Below are positions 7,825 to 16,595 of a stretch of 64,000 nt of DNA, piece after piece. The position numbers were made by a program, and so were the translations under genes. Source of the stretch: Paenibacillus amylolyticus (GTDB lineage Bacteria; Bacillota; Bacilli; Paenibacillales; Paenibacillaceae); the NCBI RefSeq assembly GCF_003719335.1, contig NZ_RIAS01000009.1, positions 1 through 64,000 of the forward strand, in the 5' to 3' direction. The notes beneath the pieces are model-generated. The model made no database searches. It was given only the letters and a program-made list of their open reading frames with translations, and was not told the DNA's origin. Within the stretch, counting starts at the first letter, position 1, and every line of letters begins with the position of its first letter.

Positions 7825-9186
7825 ATGAAAATCGCAGTCATCGGATGTACACACGCAGGAACAGCAGCCATCGTAAATACCGCTAAATTATACCCGGATG
7901 CCACCATTACCGTATATGAACGCAATGATAATATCTCTTTCCTGTCATGTGGTATTGCGCTTTACGTAGGAGGAGTAGTAAAAGACCCTGACGGCTTGTT
8001 CTACTCTTCGCCGAATCAATTGGCAGATCTCGGAGTGGTGACCAAGATGCTTCACGAAGTTACAGCAGTAGATGCAAAAGGCCACACCTTGCGGGCTAAA
8101 AATCTGCAAACCGGGGAAGAATTTGAAGATACATTTGATAAACTGATCGTGACTACAGGTTCATGGCCTGTTGTACCGAAGCTGGAAGGCATCAACATGG
8201 ATAACATCCTGCTTTGCAAAAACTACAATCACTCCAATACTATTATCGAAAAAGCGAAAGATGCGAAACGCGTTACTGTAGTCGGCGCAGGTTACATCGG
8301 TGTGGAACTGGTCGAGGCATTCCAGATGAACGGTAAAGAAGTGACGCTGATCGACAGTGTGGATCGTATTTTGAACAAATACCTTGATCCTGAATTTACA
8401 GATGGTATTGAAGATACGCTCACGAATAAAGGCATTAAATTAGCGCTTGGTCAAACCGTACAGAAATTTACGGGCGAGAACGGCAAGGTAACCAAAGTCA
8501 TCACATCCAAGGGGGAATTTGAAACGGACTTGGTCATTCTCTGCATCGGATTCCGCCCGAATACAGAGCTACTTAAAGGTCAAGTAGATATGTTGCCAAA
8601 CGGCGCAATCATCGTCGATAAATACATGCAAACCAGTCAGGAAGATGTTTTTGCTGCAGGCGACAGCTGTGCGATCCACTACAATCCTACCGGCAAAGCG
8701 GCTTACATTCCACTGGCAACAAACGCCGTGCGGATGGGTACACTCGTAGCGCGAAACCTGGTTCGTCCAACGACACCTTATATGGGAACACAGGGCACAT
8801 CGGGTATCAAAATTTATGAGCAAAATATTGCAGGAACAGGGATGACCGAAATGTCCGCGAAAGAAGAGGGGCTTGTTGTTGAATCGGTTGTTCTGGAAGA
8901 CAGCTACCGCCCTGAATTCATGCCAACGGCTGAGAAACTGCTGCTTAAAGTGGTCTACGAACAAGCGACTCGCCGGATTGTTGGTGCACAAGTGATGTCA
9001 CAAGTGGATTTGACGCAGTCGATCAATACGATCTCGGTTTGTATTCAGAACAACATGACCGTGGATGAGCTGGCGTTTATTGACTTCTTCTTCCAACCCC
9101 ACTACAACAAACCTTGGAACTTCCTGAACACAGCAGGCCTGCAAGCCCTGCCTCCAGTAGAGGTTAAAGCGCCAGAACTGGTGTAA
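7825..9186 (+). CDS. nox: NADH oxidase (H2O-forming) / NADH peroxidase family flavoprotein
   Basis: This 453-residue cytoplasmic FAD enzyme regenerates NAD+ using O2 or H2O2. It has an N-terminal FAD Rossmann fold (VIGCTHAGTAA, where the usual GxGxxG is relaxed as in Nox/Npr) and the redox-active Cys42 in NISFLSCG. It also has an NAD-binding Rossmann fold (VVGAGYIGVEL, about residues 152-162), the second FAD motif (VFAAGDSC) and the C-terminal dimer interface motif FFFQPHYNKPWNF. It closely resembles streptococcal Nox. CoA-disulfide reductase is a less likely alternative. AAGGAGGA precedes the ATG. The three Rex/Fnr-like boxes upstream indicate NADH- or oxygen-responsive control. It is monocistronic. 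Confidence 0.88.
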   Translation: MKIAVIGCTHAGTAAIVNTAKLYPDATITVYERNDNISFLSCGIALYVGGVVKDPDGLFYSSPNQLADLGVVTKMLHEVTAVDAKGHTLRAKNLQTGEEFEDTFDKLIVTTGSWPVVPKLEGINMDNILLCKNYNHSNTIIEKAKDAKRVTVVGAGYIGVELVEAFQMNGKEVTLIDSVDRILNKYLDPEFTDGIEDTLTNKGIKLALGQTVQKFTGENGKVTKVITSKGEFETDLVILCIGFRPNTELLKGQVDMLPNGAIIVDKYMQTSQEDVFAAGDSCAIHYNPTGKAAYIPLATNAVRMGTLVARNLVRPTTPYMGTQGTSGIKIYEQNIAGTGMTEMSAKEEGLVVESVVLEDSYRPEFMPTAEKLLLKVVYEQATRRIVGAQVMSQVDLTQSINTISVCIQNNMTVDELAFIDFFFQPHYNKPWNFLNTAGLQALPPVEVKAPELV

Positions 9187-9263
9187 ATGGGTGAGGTAAG
9201 TCATCTACAACGTAGGCGGTTAGCAACGATATAGCATTCGGTACATCATAAAATAAAGACAGA

Positions 9264-9299
9264 AAGAAGGCTGACGATCTTATCGTCAGTCTTCTTTTT
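9264..9299 (+). terminator. Intrinsic terminator of nox
   Basis: A 14-bp stem (AGAAGGCTGACGAT pairing across a CTT loop) runs into five T residues. Confidence 0.9.
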
Positions 9300-9339
9300 G
9301 ATGGTCTAAGTGGAAAATGAGATCATCTTCTTGCGTTGA

Positions 9340-9385
9340 TTTGTGATTATTTGCACAAAGTTTTCAACAAGACCGAGATACAATA
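9340..9385 (+). promoter_or_regulatory. Fnr-type activated promoter of the formate/nitrite channel
   Basis: TTTGTG-N8-CACAAA (9340-9359) is a palindrome close to the Fnr box TGTGA-N6-TCACA, with one changed base in the right half. A -10 element TACAAT lies at 9379-9384 with no good -35. A start 7 nt after the -10 (about 9391) puts the box centre (9349.5) at -41.5, the classic class II activator position. Anaerobic activation by Fnr is therefore inferred. Confidence 0.65.
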
Positions 9386-9443
9386 AAACCATAGATGAAT
9401 TCAATGATCTGCGAACCGACCGAAGACAAAGGAGAGATGACAT

Positions 9444-10301
9444 ATGGCGGCCAAAACGCCTTTAGAGGTTGCACAATATACGGCACAGGCTGGTGTTAAG
9501 AAAGCACAGAACCCGGTTTCTTCTGTGCTCATTCTTGGTTTCCTTGCGGGAGCCTTTATTGCGCTTGGGTTTCTGCTGGATATTCGCGTAATTGCATCTG
9601 CACCAGCGGAGTGGGGAAGCATTGCAACATTTATCGGAGCGGCAGTGTTCCCGGTAGGTCTGATTCTGGTCTTGATTGGCGGCGGAGAATTGCTGACGGG
9701 TAATATGATGGCTGTACCGCTCGCTGCAATCACACGTAAAATCTCTCCAGCCACTATGTTGAAGAACCTGCTACTTGTGACGGTGGGCAACCTGCTCGGT
9801 GCCCTGTTTGTGGCATTTTTCTTTGGTCATGTCCTTGGGCTTACCGCAGATGGTGTATACCTGACCAAAGTGGTCGATATGGCAGGACATAAATTGCATG
9901 ATAGCTTCCTGCAGGCTTTTATCTCAGGCATAGGATGTAACTGGCTGGTGGCGCTAGCTGTCTGGCTGTCTTATGCAGCCGATACGATGAGCGGTAAAAT
10001 TCTGGGCATTTGGTTTCCAACGATGGCGTTTGTGGCTATCGGCTTTCAGCACGTTGTGGCCAACATGTTTCTAATTCCAGCGGCGATCTTTGAGGGGCAC
10101 TATTCCTGGGGGCAATATGTTATGAATTTCATCCCGGTTTGGCTGGGTAATTTGACGGGTGGAGCGTTGTTCGTAGCGGCTGCATATTGGATGGTATATC
10201 TGCGTAAAACAGAGCAAGCGGTCAAGCCGGAGACGGTTGTTCCTGCTATGGTTTCTCCTGTGGAAGCAGAAAGCAGAGCGATGTGGAGTAAACAGGCGTA
10301 A
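9444..10301 (+). CDS. Formate/nitrite transporter, FocA/NirC family
   Basis: This 285-residue membrane protein has six predicted hydrophobic segments and the FNT signatures GCNWLVALAVW and GFQHVVANMF. The His of the second signature is the conserved pore histidine. FNT channels move formate, nitrite or related monovalent anions across the cytoplasmic membrane. It lies between nox and a molybdopterin oxidoreductase and has an Fnr-like box at -41.5. Formate exchange during anaerobic growth is therefore the likely role; nitrite cannot be excluded. The C-terminal 25 residues are polar. The start has GGAGAG about 8 nt upstream. Confidence 0.9.
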   Translation: MAAKTPLEVAQYTAQAGVKKAQNPVSSVLILGFLAGAFIALGFLLDIRVIASAPAEWGSIATFIGAAVFPVGLILVLIGGGELLTGNMMAVPLAAITRKISPATMLKNLLLVTVGNLLGALFVAFFFGHVLGLTADGVYLTKVVDMAGHKLHDSFLQAFISGIGCNWLVALAVWLSYAADTMSGKILGIWFPTMAFVAIGFQHVVANMFLIPAAIFEGHYSWGQYVMNFIPVWLGNLTGGALFVAAAYWMVYLRKTEQAVKPETVVPAMVSPVEAESRAMWSKQA

Positions 10302-10492
10302 CTCATGGCAGGGTCGACACTTAGGAGCATCCTAGCATTGTATTCGCAGAATAAATAGTCAGAATGTGAGAAAATAAACTGGCTCGTGAAATCAAGTTGG
10401 GATACGGGGAGTTATCAGATAAGAATATAGAAATAATGAAGTGAGATGATGCATTCATATCGCTTCGCGACAGGTTTGGTCGTGGGGAGGTG

Positions 10493-10513
10493 AGATGGGG
10501 TCATCTTTTTTTT
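10493..10513 (+). terminator. Weak terminator-like hairpin with T8
   Basis: AGATG-GGGT-CATCT forms a 5-bp stem directly followed by eight T residues. It lies 190 bp after the transporter stop, so it may end a long 3' UTR. The stem is short. Confidence 0.45.
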
Positions 10514-10523
10514 GCCCAAAATT

Positions 10524-10574
10524 AAATTCGCCATGACAAGGTTCGGGGGAACGAAACCTGAGCATGGCGAATTT
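10524..10574. repeat. Long inverted repeat in the gap before the molybdopterin oxidoreductase
   Basis: AAATTCGCCATG (10524-10535) and its perfect reverse complement (10563-10574) enclose a second near-perfect inner pair (AGGTTCG / CGAAACCT), giving a ~51-nt cruciform or RNA hairpin. No T tract follows it. The rest of 10302-10838 holds no gene I can support: an open frame starting on a TTG at 10512 runs through the hairpin and has no recognisable product. Confidence 0.8.
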
Positions 10575-10776
10575 CGGGAGTGGTCCATGATATGGCATGA
10601 GGAGGAAGTGGGGAAACACCAGCCTAATGCCTTGTTCTTAATTTACCCCCGGGTTCAGAGAATGAATCATAGGCAACAAACTTTTTTCGAAATTAGAATT
10701 TTTGAATGGAATGATCGGTTTGCACACAATGTGCTACGCAGCAATGATGAAGATCTTGCCGATTTATTCTGTTCTC

Positions 10777-10806
10777 TTTACGTTATAACCCTGAACGGGA
10801 TATGAT
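10777..10806 (+). promoter_or_regulatory. Candidate promoter of the molybdopterin oxidoreductase
   Basis: TTTACG (10777-10782) and TATGAT (10801-10806) are separated by 18 bp, and the leader is about 25 nt. No Fnr-like box is visible nearby. Confidence 0.4.
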
Positions 10807-10838
10807 ATAGGGATAGCTATTGAAAGAGGGGGAGCCCA

Positions 10839-12905
10839 ATGATGATTGAACAGGAGAATGGTGTATTTCCAGCGGTATGCCCGCTCGATTGTCCAGACAC
10901 ATGTGGTCTGCTATTACATAAAGAAAACGGTAAAATTACGAAGGTCACGGGTAATCCGGATCACCCGATTACGAAGGGCGCGATCTGTAATAAAGTTCGA
11001 AATATGACGGAGCGGGTGTATCATCCGGGGCGTCTTCAATATCCGATGCGGCGTGTCGGCGCCAAAGGTGAAGGCAAGTTCGAGCGTATCAGCTGGGACG
11101 AAGCCATTCAGGAAATTACGGGGAAGTTTAAAGACTTGTCTGCAACATATGGACCGGAGAGCATTCTCCCTTATAGTTTTTACGGAAATATGGGTGTGCT
11201 CGGCGTAGACGGCATGGATCGGCGTTTCTTCAATGCGCTTGGCGCAAGTATGCTGGAGCAAACGATATGTAATGCTGCCGGTAATACGGGCTGGAAATAT
11301 ACGATGGGAGCTAACCACGGCACGTTGCCTGAGGATACAGAGCATGCAGATCTGATTGTGGTGTGGGGTGGGAACATTGTCAGCACCAATATGCATCAGG
11401 TTGTGCTCGCGGAGAAGGCCCGCAAGAATGGTGCCAAAATCGTTGTCATTGACGTTCATCGCAATCGTACGGCGCAATGGGCAGACTGGTTTATTCCGCT
11501 CTATCCGGGTACGGACAGTGCACTGGCATTGGGCATGATGCATGTGCTGTTTGAGCAAGGACTAACGAACGAAGCGTTTATGCAAAAATATACCGTGGGA
11601 CACGAAGCGCTACGCGAGCATGTGCGTAGTTACACCCCGGATCGCGTAGCACGTATTACAGGCGTGCCTGAAGAAACGATTGTGGAGCTGGCACAGCTCT
11701 ACGGGGGAGCGCAGGCTGCTCATATTCACATTGGCAATGGCTTGCAGCATCATGACAATGGGGGCATGAACGTGCGCAGCATCGCCTGCTTGCCTGCAAT
11801 TACAGGGCAGTGGCTGAAGCACGGCGGCGGTGCCGTTCGTACGAACAGCTACGCGAGCACTAACGGTGACGCGCTGGAGCGGCCTGATCTAAGGCAACAT
11901 GCCGAGCCGCGGGTCGTAAACATGAACCGGATTGGCGAAGCACTGCTGGAAGCAGAGCAACCGATCCGAGCCATGTTGGTCTATTGCAGCAATCCGCTGG
12001 TGGTAGCACCGGATACGGAACGAGTGGAGCGAGGTTTTGCACGGGAAGATCTGTTTACGGTGGTTCATGACCTGTTCATGACCGATACGGCGAAATATGC
12101 AGATATTGTGTTGCCGGCCACCTCTTCTTTTGAAGCAACAGACCTCTACTTGTCCTACTGGCATCAGTATGTACAGCTACAAGAGCCGGTGATCGCGCCA
12201 ATCGGCGAGAGCAAAAGCAATGTAGAACTGTTCTCGCTACTTGGACAAGCGATGGGGTATGATGCGGACATCTTTGGTGAGAAGCCGGAGCAGATGATTG
12301 AGAATGCACTTCAGGGCACGGAGAACCCTTATATGAACGGGGTTACACTGGATCGTCTGAAGAAAGAGCGGTTTGTGAAGCTGGACATGTCGGCCCACGA
12401 ATCTTTCCTAGAACATCTGCCTACGCCATCAGGCAAGATTGAATTATACTCCGAGCAGATGGAACAGAAGGGACTGCCGCCATTACCGACATACTCCGCG
12501 CTAGTTGAAGGTTTTGATGGAGAGAATCCAGCTGGTCCAGAGGATGCATATCCGCTCATGTTTGTATCTCCGCCGAACCATAATTTCCTGAACTCCAGCT
12601 TTGGTAATTCGGCTAAACATCAACGGCTGGAGAAGATGCCGCTATTGCAAATTCATCCAGAGGATGCGGCCCGCCGCGAAGTACAGGATGGCGATGCGGT
12701 TGTGGTATGGAATGAACGGGGACGTATTGAACTGACCGCCAAAGTTACGGATGCCATGCTTCCGGGAACGGTCATCAGCCAAGGACTATGGTGGGACGGC
12801 GAGGGCAAAAAGCAACGCTCCAATTCCCTGACATCGGGCCGCTTATCGGATATGGGGAACGGTGCAACCTTTTTCTCGGCCACTGTTGAAGTGAAGCGGC
12901 AATGA
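10839..12905 (+). CDS. Molybdopterin-dependent oxidoreductase, bis-MGD/[4Fe-4S] family (YoaE/YyaE-like)
   Basis: This 688-residue enzyme has the N-terminal [4Fe-4S] ligand set Cys14, Cys18, Cys22 and Cys50 (CX3CX3CX27C). The Mo-bis-MGD domains follow, with the C-terminal molydopterin dinucleotide-binding domain at about 570-688. Cys144 in TICNAAG lies where FdhF and NapA carry SeCys or Cys as the molybdenum ligand, so a formate dehydrogenase-like activity is possible. No TAT signal is present, so it is cytoplasmic. No electron-transfer partner subunit is adjacent. The neighbouring formate/nitrite channel fits formate metabolism; polysulfide- or biotin-sulfoxide-type reduction are alternatives. 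The start follows GGGGGAG; ATG at 10839 or 10842. Confidence 0.85.
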   Translation: MMIEQENGVFPAVCPLDCPDTCGLLLHKENGKITKVTGNPDHPITKGAICNKVRNMTERVYHPGRLQYPMRRVGAKGEGKFERISWDEAIQEITGKFKDLSATYGPESILPYSFYGNMGVLGVDGMDRRFFNALGASMLEQTICNAAGNTGWKYTMGANHGTLPEDTEHADLIVVWGGNIVSTNMHQVVLAEKARKNGAKIVVIDVHRNRTAQWADWFIPLYPGTDSALALGMMHVLFEQGLTNEAFMQKYTVGHEALREHVRSYTPDRVARITGVPEETIVELAQLYGGAQAAHIHIGNGLQHHDNGGMNVRSIACLPAITGQWLKHGGGAVRTNSYASTNGDALERPDLRQHAEPRVVNMNRIGEALLEAEQPIRAMLVYCSNPLVVAPDTERVERGFAREDLFTVVHDLFMTDTAKYADIVLPATSSFEATDLYLSYWHQYVQLQEPVIAPIGESKSNVELFSLLGQAMGYDADIFGEKPEQMIENALQGTENPYMNGVTLDRLKKERFVKLDMSAHESFLEHLPTPSGKIELYSEQMEQKGLPPLPTYSALVEGFDGENPAGPEDAYPLMFVSPPNHNFLNSSFGNSAKHQRLEKMPLLQIHPEDAARREVQDGDAVVVWNERGRIELTAKVTDAMLPGTVISQGLWWDGEGKKQRSNSLTSGRLSDMGNGATFFSATVEVKRQ

Positions 12906-12969
12906 GTGTGCTTGCGGCTTGATTATTTTGATGTAATATAGATTCATATTATATAATCTTTCAATCTAC

Positions 12970-13014
12970 AGGCTTCCGCCGTGGCGAGTCATGCCACGTG
13001 TGCGGGAGCCTTTT
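12970..13014 (+). terminator. Intrinsic terminator after the molybdopterin oxidoreductase
   Basis: A GC-rich two-part stem (GGCT/AGCC, CCGC/GCGG, CGTGGC/GCCACG) is followed by TTTT. It covers the GTG at 12981, which argues against that codon as the start of the next gene. Confidence 0.75.
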
Positions 13015-13070
13015 GTGCGGACATTGGTTGGGGATGTCAGGCTAGAGGATGTAAGGAGTTTTGGACGAAA

Positions 13071-14297
13071 ATGTTGAGATGGCTGGATAACTATCCAAAA
13101 GAAGTGAAAGTGTTTTTGCTGGCAAGTATGGTGAGTGCGACGGGCAGTGCTCTCATGTGGCCGCTGACGACCATGTATGTATTCGACGAGCTTGGACGCA
13201 CGATGGCAAACGCGGGTTTTGTCATTTTGATTCAATCGCTGGGCGGTATTTTTGGACAGCTGCTTGGTGGCTCATTATACCATCGCGTAGGTGTGAAAAA
13301 ACTAATCATTGGTTCGCTGGCACTAAACGCGGCAGGATTGTTTGCTTTGCCTTGGATTAGCGCGTACTGGGTTGTTTTTATCTGTGCAATGGGCTGGATT
13401 GGGTTATTCAGTTCATTATCCCTGCCTGCAATTCAAGCGTTTATCGGCTTCCGGTTTGCCGAGCGGCGCGGAGAACTGTTTAACATTATTTATGTGGCGA
13501 ACAACATCGGTGTGGCGATTGGAACGGCGCTTAGCGGATTTCTCGCTGACTTTTCGTATCATCTGAGCTTTGTGTTAAACGGGGTGACCTCAGCAGGATT
13601 TGCGGTGTTCTTCTGGTTTTATCTGTCCCGGGTGGAGCCGGAGCAGGGAGAAGTACAGCTGACGAAACGCAAAACCGTACCAGACGGTCCAGGCATCTGG
13701 ACACTGCTGGGAAATACTCGGCTGTATCTGTTTATGAGTCTGGGTGTGTTGTTCCTTTTGTTTGGTAACTCCATCTGGAATACAGGCGTTTCGCCTTATA
13801 TTATTTCGGAAGGGTTGGAGAAAAGAATGTACGGTCTGCTCTGGACACTTAACGGTGTGCTGATCTTTGTGGGGCAGCCATTCACCAGTTGGGTAAAACG
13901 TACGATGGCTCGTACCTCCAGCGCCCAGATGACGGCAAGTGCCGTATTTTACGGCCTCGCCTACATCGTTATGATCACCACGTACAATTATACGGGCATG
14001 GTACTTGCGATGGTGCTGGCTACTTTCGGAGAGATGTTAATCTCACCCGCAACACCGGCGTTTATATCGGAGCATGCGGGGAGGGCAGCCCCTTTTTACA
14101 TTGGTGTCTCGGGAGGAATCGGAGCGGTTGGACGTGTGATTGGGCCATATGCTATGGGCGTCATGTACGATAAACAAGGATTGATTCCTGTAGCTTGGCT
14201 GGCGACGGCAACAGCTGTAATGGCTCTGATTGGATTTGTACTGCATGCAGCGCTGAACCGTAACCGGGAGATGCGGGAGTACGGAATGGATGCATAG
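13071..14297 (+). CDS. MFS transporter
   Basis: The product of 408 residues shows about 12 hydrophobic segments typical of drug:H+ antiporter-like major facilitator carriers. The MFS loop 2-3 motif appears as GGSLYHRVGVKKLIIG. I start it at ATG 13071 (MLRWLDNYPKEVK), which follows TAAGGAG at 12 nt. The open frame continues upstream only into the terminator hairpin of the previous gene. The substrate is unknown; it lies near redox genes but after a terminator, so functional linkage is weak. Confidence 0.82.
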   Translation: MLRWLDNYPKEVKVFLLASMVSATGSALMWPLTTMYVFDELGRTMANAGFVILIQSLGGIFGQLLGGSLYHRVGVKKLIIGSLALNAAGLFALPWISAYWVVFICAMGWIGLFSSLSLPAIQAFIGFRFAERRGELFNIIYVANNIGVAIGTALSGFLADFSYHLSFVLNGVTSAGFAVFFWFYLSRVEPEQGEVQLTKRKTVPDGPGIWTLLGNTRLYLFMSLGVLFLLFGNSIWNTGVSPYIISEGLEKRMYGLLWTLNGVLIFVGQPFTSWVKRTMARTSSAQMTASAVFYGLAYIVMITTYNYTGMVLAMVLATFGEMLISPATPAFISEHAGRAAPFYIGVSGGIGAVGRVIGPYAMGVMYDKQGLIPVAWLATATAVMALIGFVLHAALNRNREMREYGMDA

Positions 14298-14401
14298 GGA
14301 TGTAACCTAAGCGGATGGACGAAATGGACTTGACTAGTAATCATAATGAATGGAGCCTATTGAAAAAATATAGATTCTGATGATCTCATCTCAAAATGAG
14401 A

Positions 14402-14430
14402 TTGACAAAAAAATGTATATATGCTATAAT
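14402..14430 (+). promoter_or_regulatory. Consensus sigma-A promoter
   Basis: TTGACA (14402-14407) and TATAAT (14425-14430) are separated by 17 bp, a perfect consensus promoter. Transcription should start near 14437. Confidence 0.9.
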
Positions 14431-14458
14431 TTACATATATAAAATTTCCGTATATACT

Positions 14459-14490
14459 AAGGTTCTCCTGGCCAGGGGGACCTTATTTTT
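14459..14490 (+). terminator. Leader terminator / attenuator before the methyltransferase
   Basis: AAGGTTCTCCTG (14459-14470) pairs with CAGGGGGACCTT (14473-14484), and TTTTT follows at 14486-14490. The structure starts about 22 nt after the predicted transcription start and ends 23 nt before the ATG. It should therefore cut off most transcripts unless it is overcome. Confidence 0.75.
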
Positions 14491-14512
14491 GTTGATACGG
14501 GAGGAACATGTG

Positions 14513-15430
14513 ATGAGCCAGAAAAAGCAGTCCAGTATGACGTCTCTGATTTCAGCGTTTGCCCGAGCCTACCATATGGAGCATGATGAACCAATCGTCT
14601 TTCATGATTTTGTAGCTCGAAAGTTAATTACTTCAGAGGAGTTCACAGCTATTGGGGAAAACATGACAAGAGGCATTCATTTCTTTAACCCGAATGCGGA
14701 TCATCAGTTCAGTGGCGACCCAAATCAGATGTTAAAATGGATAACCCAAGTCCAGCTGTCACCGATCACCCTGGCGCGCTCTGCCTATAGTGAACAGGTG
14801 ATGCTGCAGGAAGCTGCACTGGGTGTGAAGCAGATGATTGTTCTTGGTGCAGGTATGGACACATTTGCGTTTAGACACCCGGAAATGGAGGATGAGTTGG
14901 ACATATTCGAGGTAGATCTCCCGTCTGAACAGAAGTTAAAGAAAGAGCGTTTGAGGCAGGCAGAGCTGGTTATTCCGCACAATCTTCATTTTGTACCCAT
15001 GGACTTTACCCGTGAAATGATTCATAGAGCTTCTTGGAGCAGTCTATTCAGAAATGTGAAAACCATGTTTACACTGCTTGGCGTTTCATATTATTTGTCC
15101 AAAGAAGACCTCTGCCGTTTAATTCATCACGCTTTTGCACCTCTTCCGGCTGGAAGTTCCATCGTGTTTGATTATGCAGATGAACATCTCTTTCAGGAGA
15201 AGGGCAGGTATAACCGTGTCGCGAATATGGTCAAAATGGCTGCGATGGGGGGCGAACCGATGCTGTCCTGCTTCACGTATAAGGAGATGGAACATCTGTT
15301 GGAAAAAGCAGGGCTTCTCATCTATGAGCATCTATCCCCTGTAGAAGTACAGGAACGGTATTTCAGTCAACGAACAGATGATTTGTCTGCCTTCGAGACG
15401 ATTCATTTTATTCATGCGGTAAAAAAGTGA
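14513..15430 (+). CDS. Class I SAM-dependent methyltransferase, LCMT/PPM1-like family
   Basis: This 305-residue cytoplasmic protein carries the SAM-binding motif I LGAGMDTFAFR (about residues 110-120). The FEVDLP acidic loop followed by KKERL is typical of the leucine carboxyl methyltransferase-like (TIGR00027-type) family found in actinobacteria and bacilli. ATG 14513 is chosen because GGGAGGA lies 5-12 nt upstream; the frame extends to 14396 but that is upstream of the promoter's transcription start. It is expressed from a perfect promoter interrupted by a terminator hairpin, so it looks inducible. The acceptor substrate is unknown; polyketide, drug or protein carboxylates are all possible. 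Confidence 0.82.
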   Translation: MSQKKQSSMTSLISAFARAYHMEHDEPIVFHDFVARKLITSEEFTAIGENMTRGIHFFNPNADHQFSGDPNQMLKWITQVQLSPITLARSAYSEQVMLQEAALGVKQMIVLGAGMDTFAFRHPEMEDELDIFEVDLPSEQKLKKERLRQAELVIPHNLHFVPMDFTREMIHRASWSSLFRNVKTMFTLLGVSYYLSKEDLCRLIHHAFAPLPAGSSIVFDYADEHLFQEKGRYNRVANMVKMAAMGGEPMLSCFTYKEMEHLLEKAGLLIYEHLSPVEVQERYFSQRTDDLSAFETIHFIHAVKK

Positions 15431-15507
15431 AATACAACTATACATTAAAGGTGCAAAAACTTATATGAGCAAACAGATGTAATATATGTTGCGTTCCCCT
15501 TCATACT

Positions 15508-15548
15508 AAAAACAAACGCCTGGAGAGGCTAGCTGGTCTCTCCAGGCG
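15508..15548 (-). terminator. Terminator of the siderophore-binding protein gene
   Basis: An 11-bp perfect stem (CGCCTGGAGAG with CTCTCCAGGCG) is followed on the minus strand by TTTGTTTTT. Confidence 0.88.
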
Positions 15549-15567
15549 CTTGGCATTCATGATTGCG

Positions 15568-16563
15568 TTATTTGCGATTCTGGGCAGCACGCTCTATGAT
15601 CATATCTGCCAATTCTTCAGCCTGACCCTGGATTGCAATCGGGTCAAAGTACCAATACCTATCCTCCTGCAATTCATACACCTGATTATTTTTTACTGCG
15701 GGAAGGGACTTCCAGACGGAATCACCCTGATAATTTTTATTTTTCTCACCAACGGTCAGGAAAATATGATCGCCTGCATAATCCCCAACAACCTCCCGTG
15801 AAATCTCTTTCCATTGAGTATCGCCCATCAGTTCTTTTCTGGTACGTTCAAGCGGGGCAAGTTCTAAAGCACGGTAAACCGCTTGTCCTCCTCGACCAAA
15901 GTTGTCTCCATATCCATAATAACTCTTGTCCGATACTTCAAGGATCGAGAAGGTTTCCTCTGGACGGATGACAGCCTTCACCTTGGCACTAGCGGCCTTT
16001 ACCCGTTCGGTGTACGTTTTCAGCCAAGCTTCGGCTTCTTCGGATTTGTTCATAAGTTCTCCGAAGCCACGGATTTCATCTTGTACATTTGTGAAGGTAC
16101 CGTAAGGAATAACTACGGTAGGTGCGATTTTCTGATAATTCTCAATTTCCTGAGCCTGGTCAGAGTAGGTGATAATCAGATCCGGATTCAAGGCGGCAAC
16201 CTTTTCCAGTGATACAGCATTCCGATCACCAATACTTTCGATGCCCTTCACCTGATCCAAATAGTACGGATTCTCCAGATAATATTGAATAGAGCCAACC
16301 GGTTTCACACCCAGTGCAAGCAGATCACTTACGTACATGTCTGTAACAATTCTTTTGGGCTCAGCCGGAATTTCAACATCCCCGCTTAAGGACTTGTAGA
16401 TTCGTTTAGCATCCGAAGGAACCGAACCGGACGACGGATCTGTGCTGGCTTCGGAAGTTCCAGGTGTGGCGTCTGTTCCCGCTCCGCTACCGCAAGCGGC
16501 CAGGATCATAAGCATGGTAAGCATAAGCAGCAAGGCGGCTAATCTGTTTTTAACAGCATACAT
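15568..16563 (-). CDS. Iron-siderophore ABC transporter substrate-binding lipoprotein (FeuA/FhuD type)
   Basis: The 331-residue product has a lipoprotein signal with lipobox LAAC (Cys24), a low-complexity Ser/Thr/Gly linker, then a class III periplasmic-binding fold (cl. FecB/FhuD). Typical motifs are PKRIVTD, LGVKPVG and LNPDLIITY. It should capture Fe(III)-siderophore at the outer face of the membrane. ATG 16563 is chosen because AGGGAGGA lies just upstream; an in-frame Met at 16626 is inside the operator region. A Fur box precedes it, and a Btr-like regulator lies directly upstream on the same strand. No permease is adjacent, so it depends on components elsewhere. Confidence 0.9.
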   Translation of the reverse strand: MYAVKNRLAALLLMLTMLMILAACGSGAGTDATPGTSEASTDPSSGSVPSDAKRIYKSLSGDVEIPAEPKRIVTDMYVSDLLALGVKPVGSIQYYLENPYYLDQVKGIESIGDRNAVSLEKVAALNPDLIITYSDQAQEIENYQKIAPTVVIPYGTFTNVQDEIRGFGELMNKSEEAEAWLKTYTERVKAASAKVKAVIRPEETFSILEVSDKSYYGYGDNFGRGGQAVYRALELAPLERTRKELMGDTQWKEISREVVGDYAGDHIFLTVGEKNKNYQGDSVWKSLPAVKNNQVYELQEDRYWYFDPIAIQGQAEELADMIIERAAQNRK

Positions 16564-16595
16564 GTAATGATTCCTCCCTATGTATAATTTATAAA

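Noticed and set aside
10512-10805. A 97-codon plus-strand frame in the gap before the molybdoenzyme gene
   Set aside because: It begins on a TTG inside a poly-T and passes through the long inverted repeat, has no ribosome binding site, and the product matches nothing I recognise.
12981-13070. GTG start 90 bp upstream of the MFS gene
   Set aside because: It lies within the terminator hairpin of the previous gene; ATG 13071 has TAAGGAG upstream and begins like an MFS protein.
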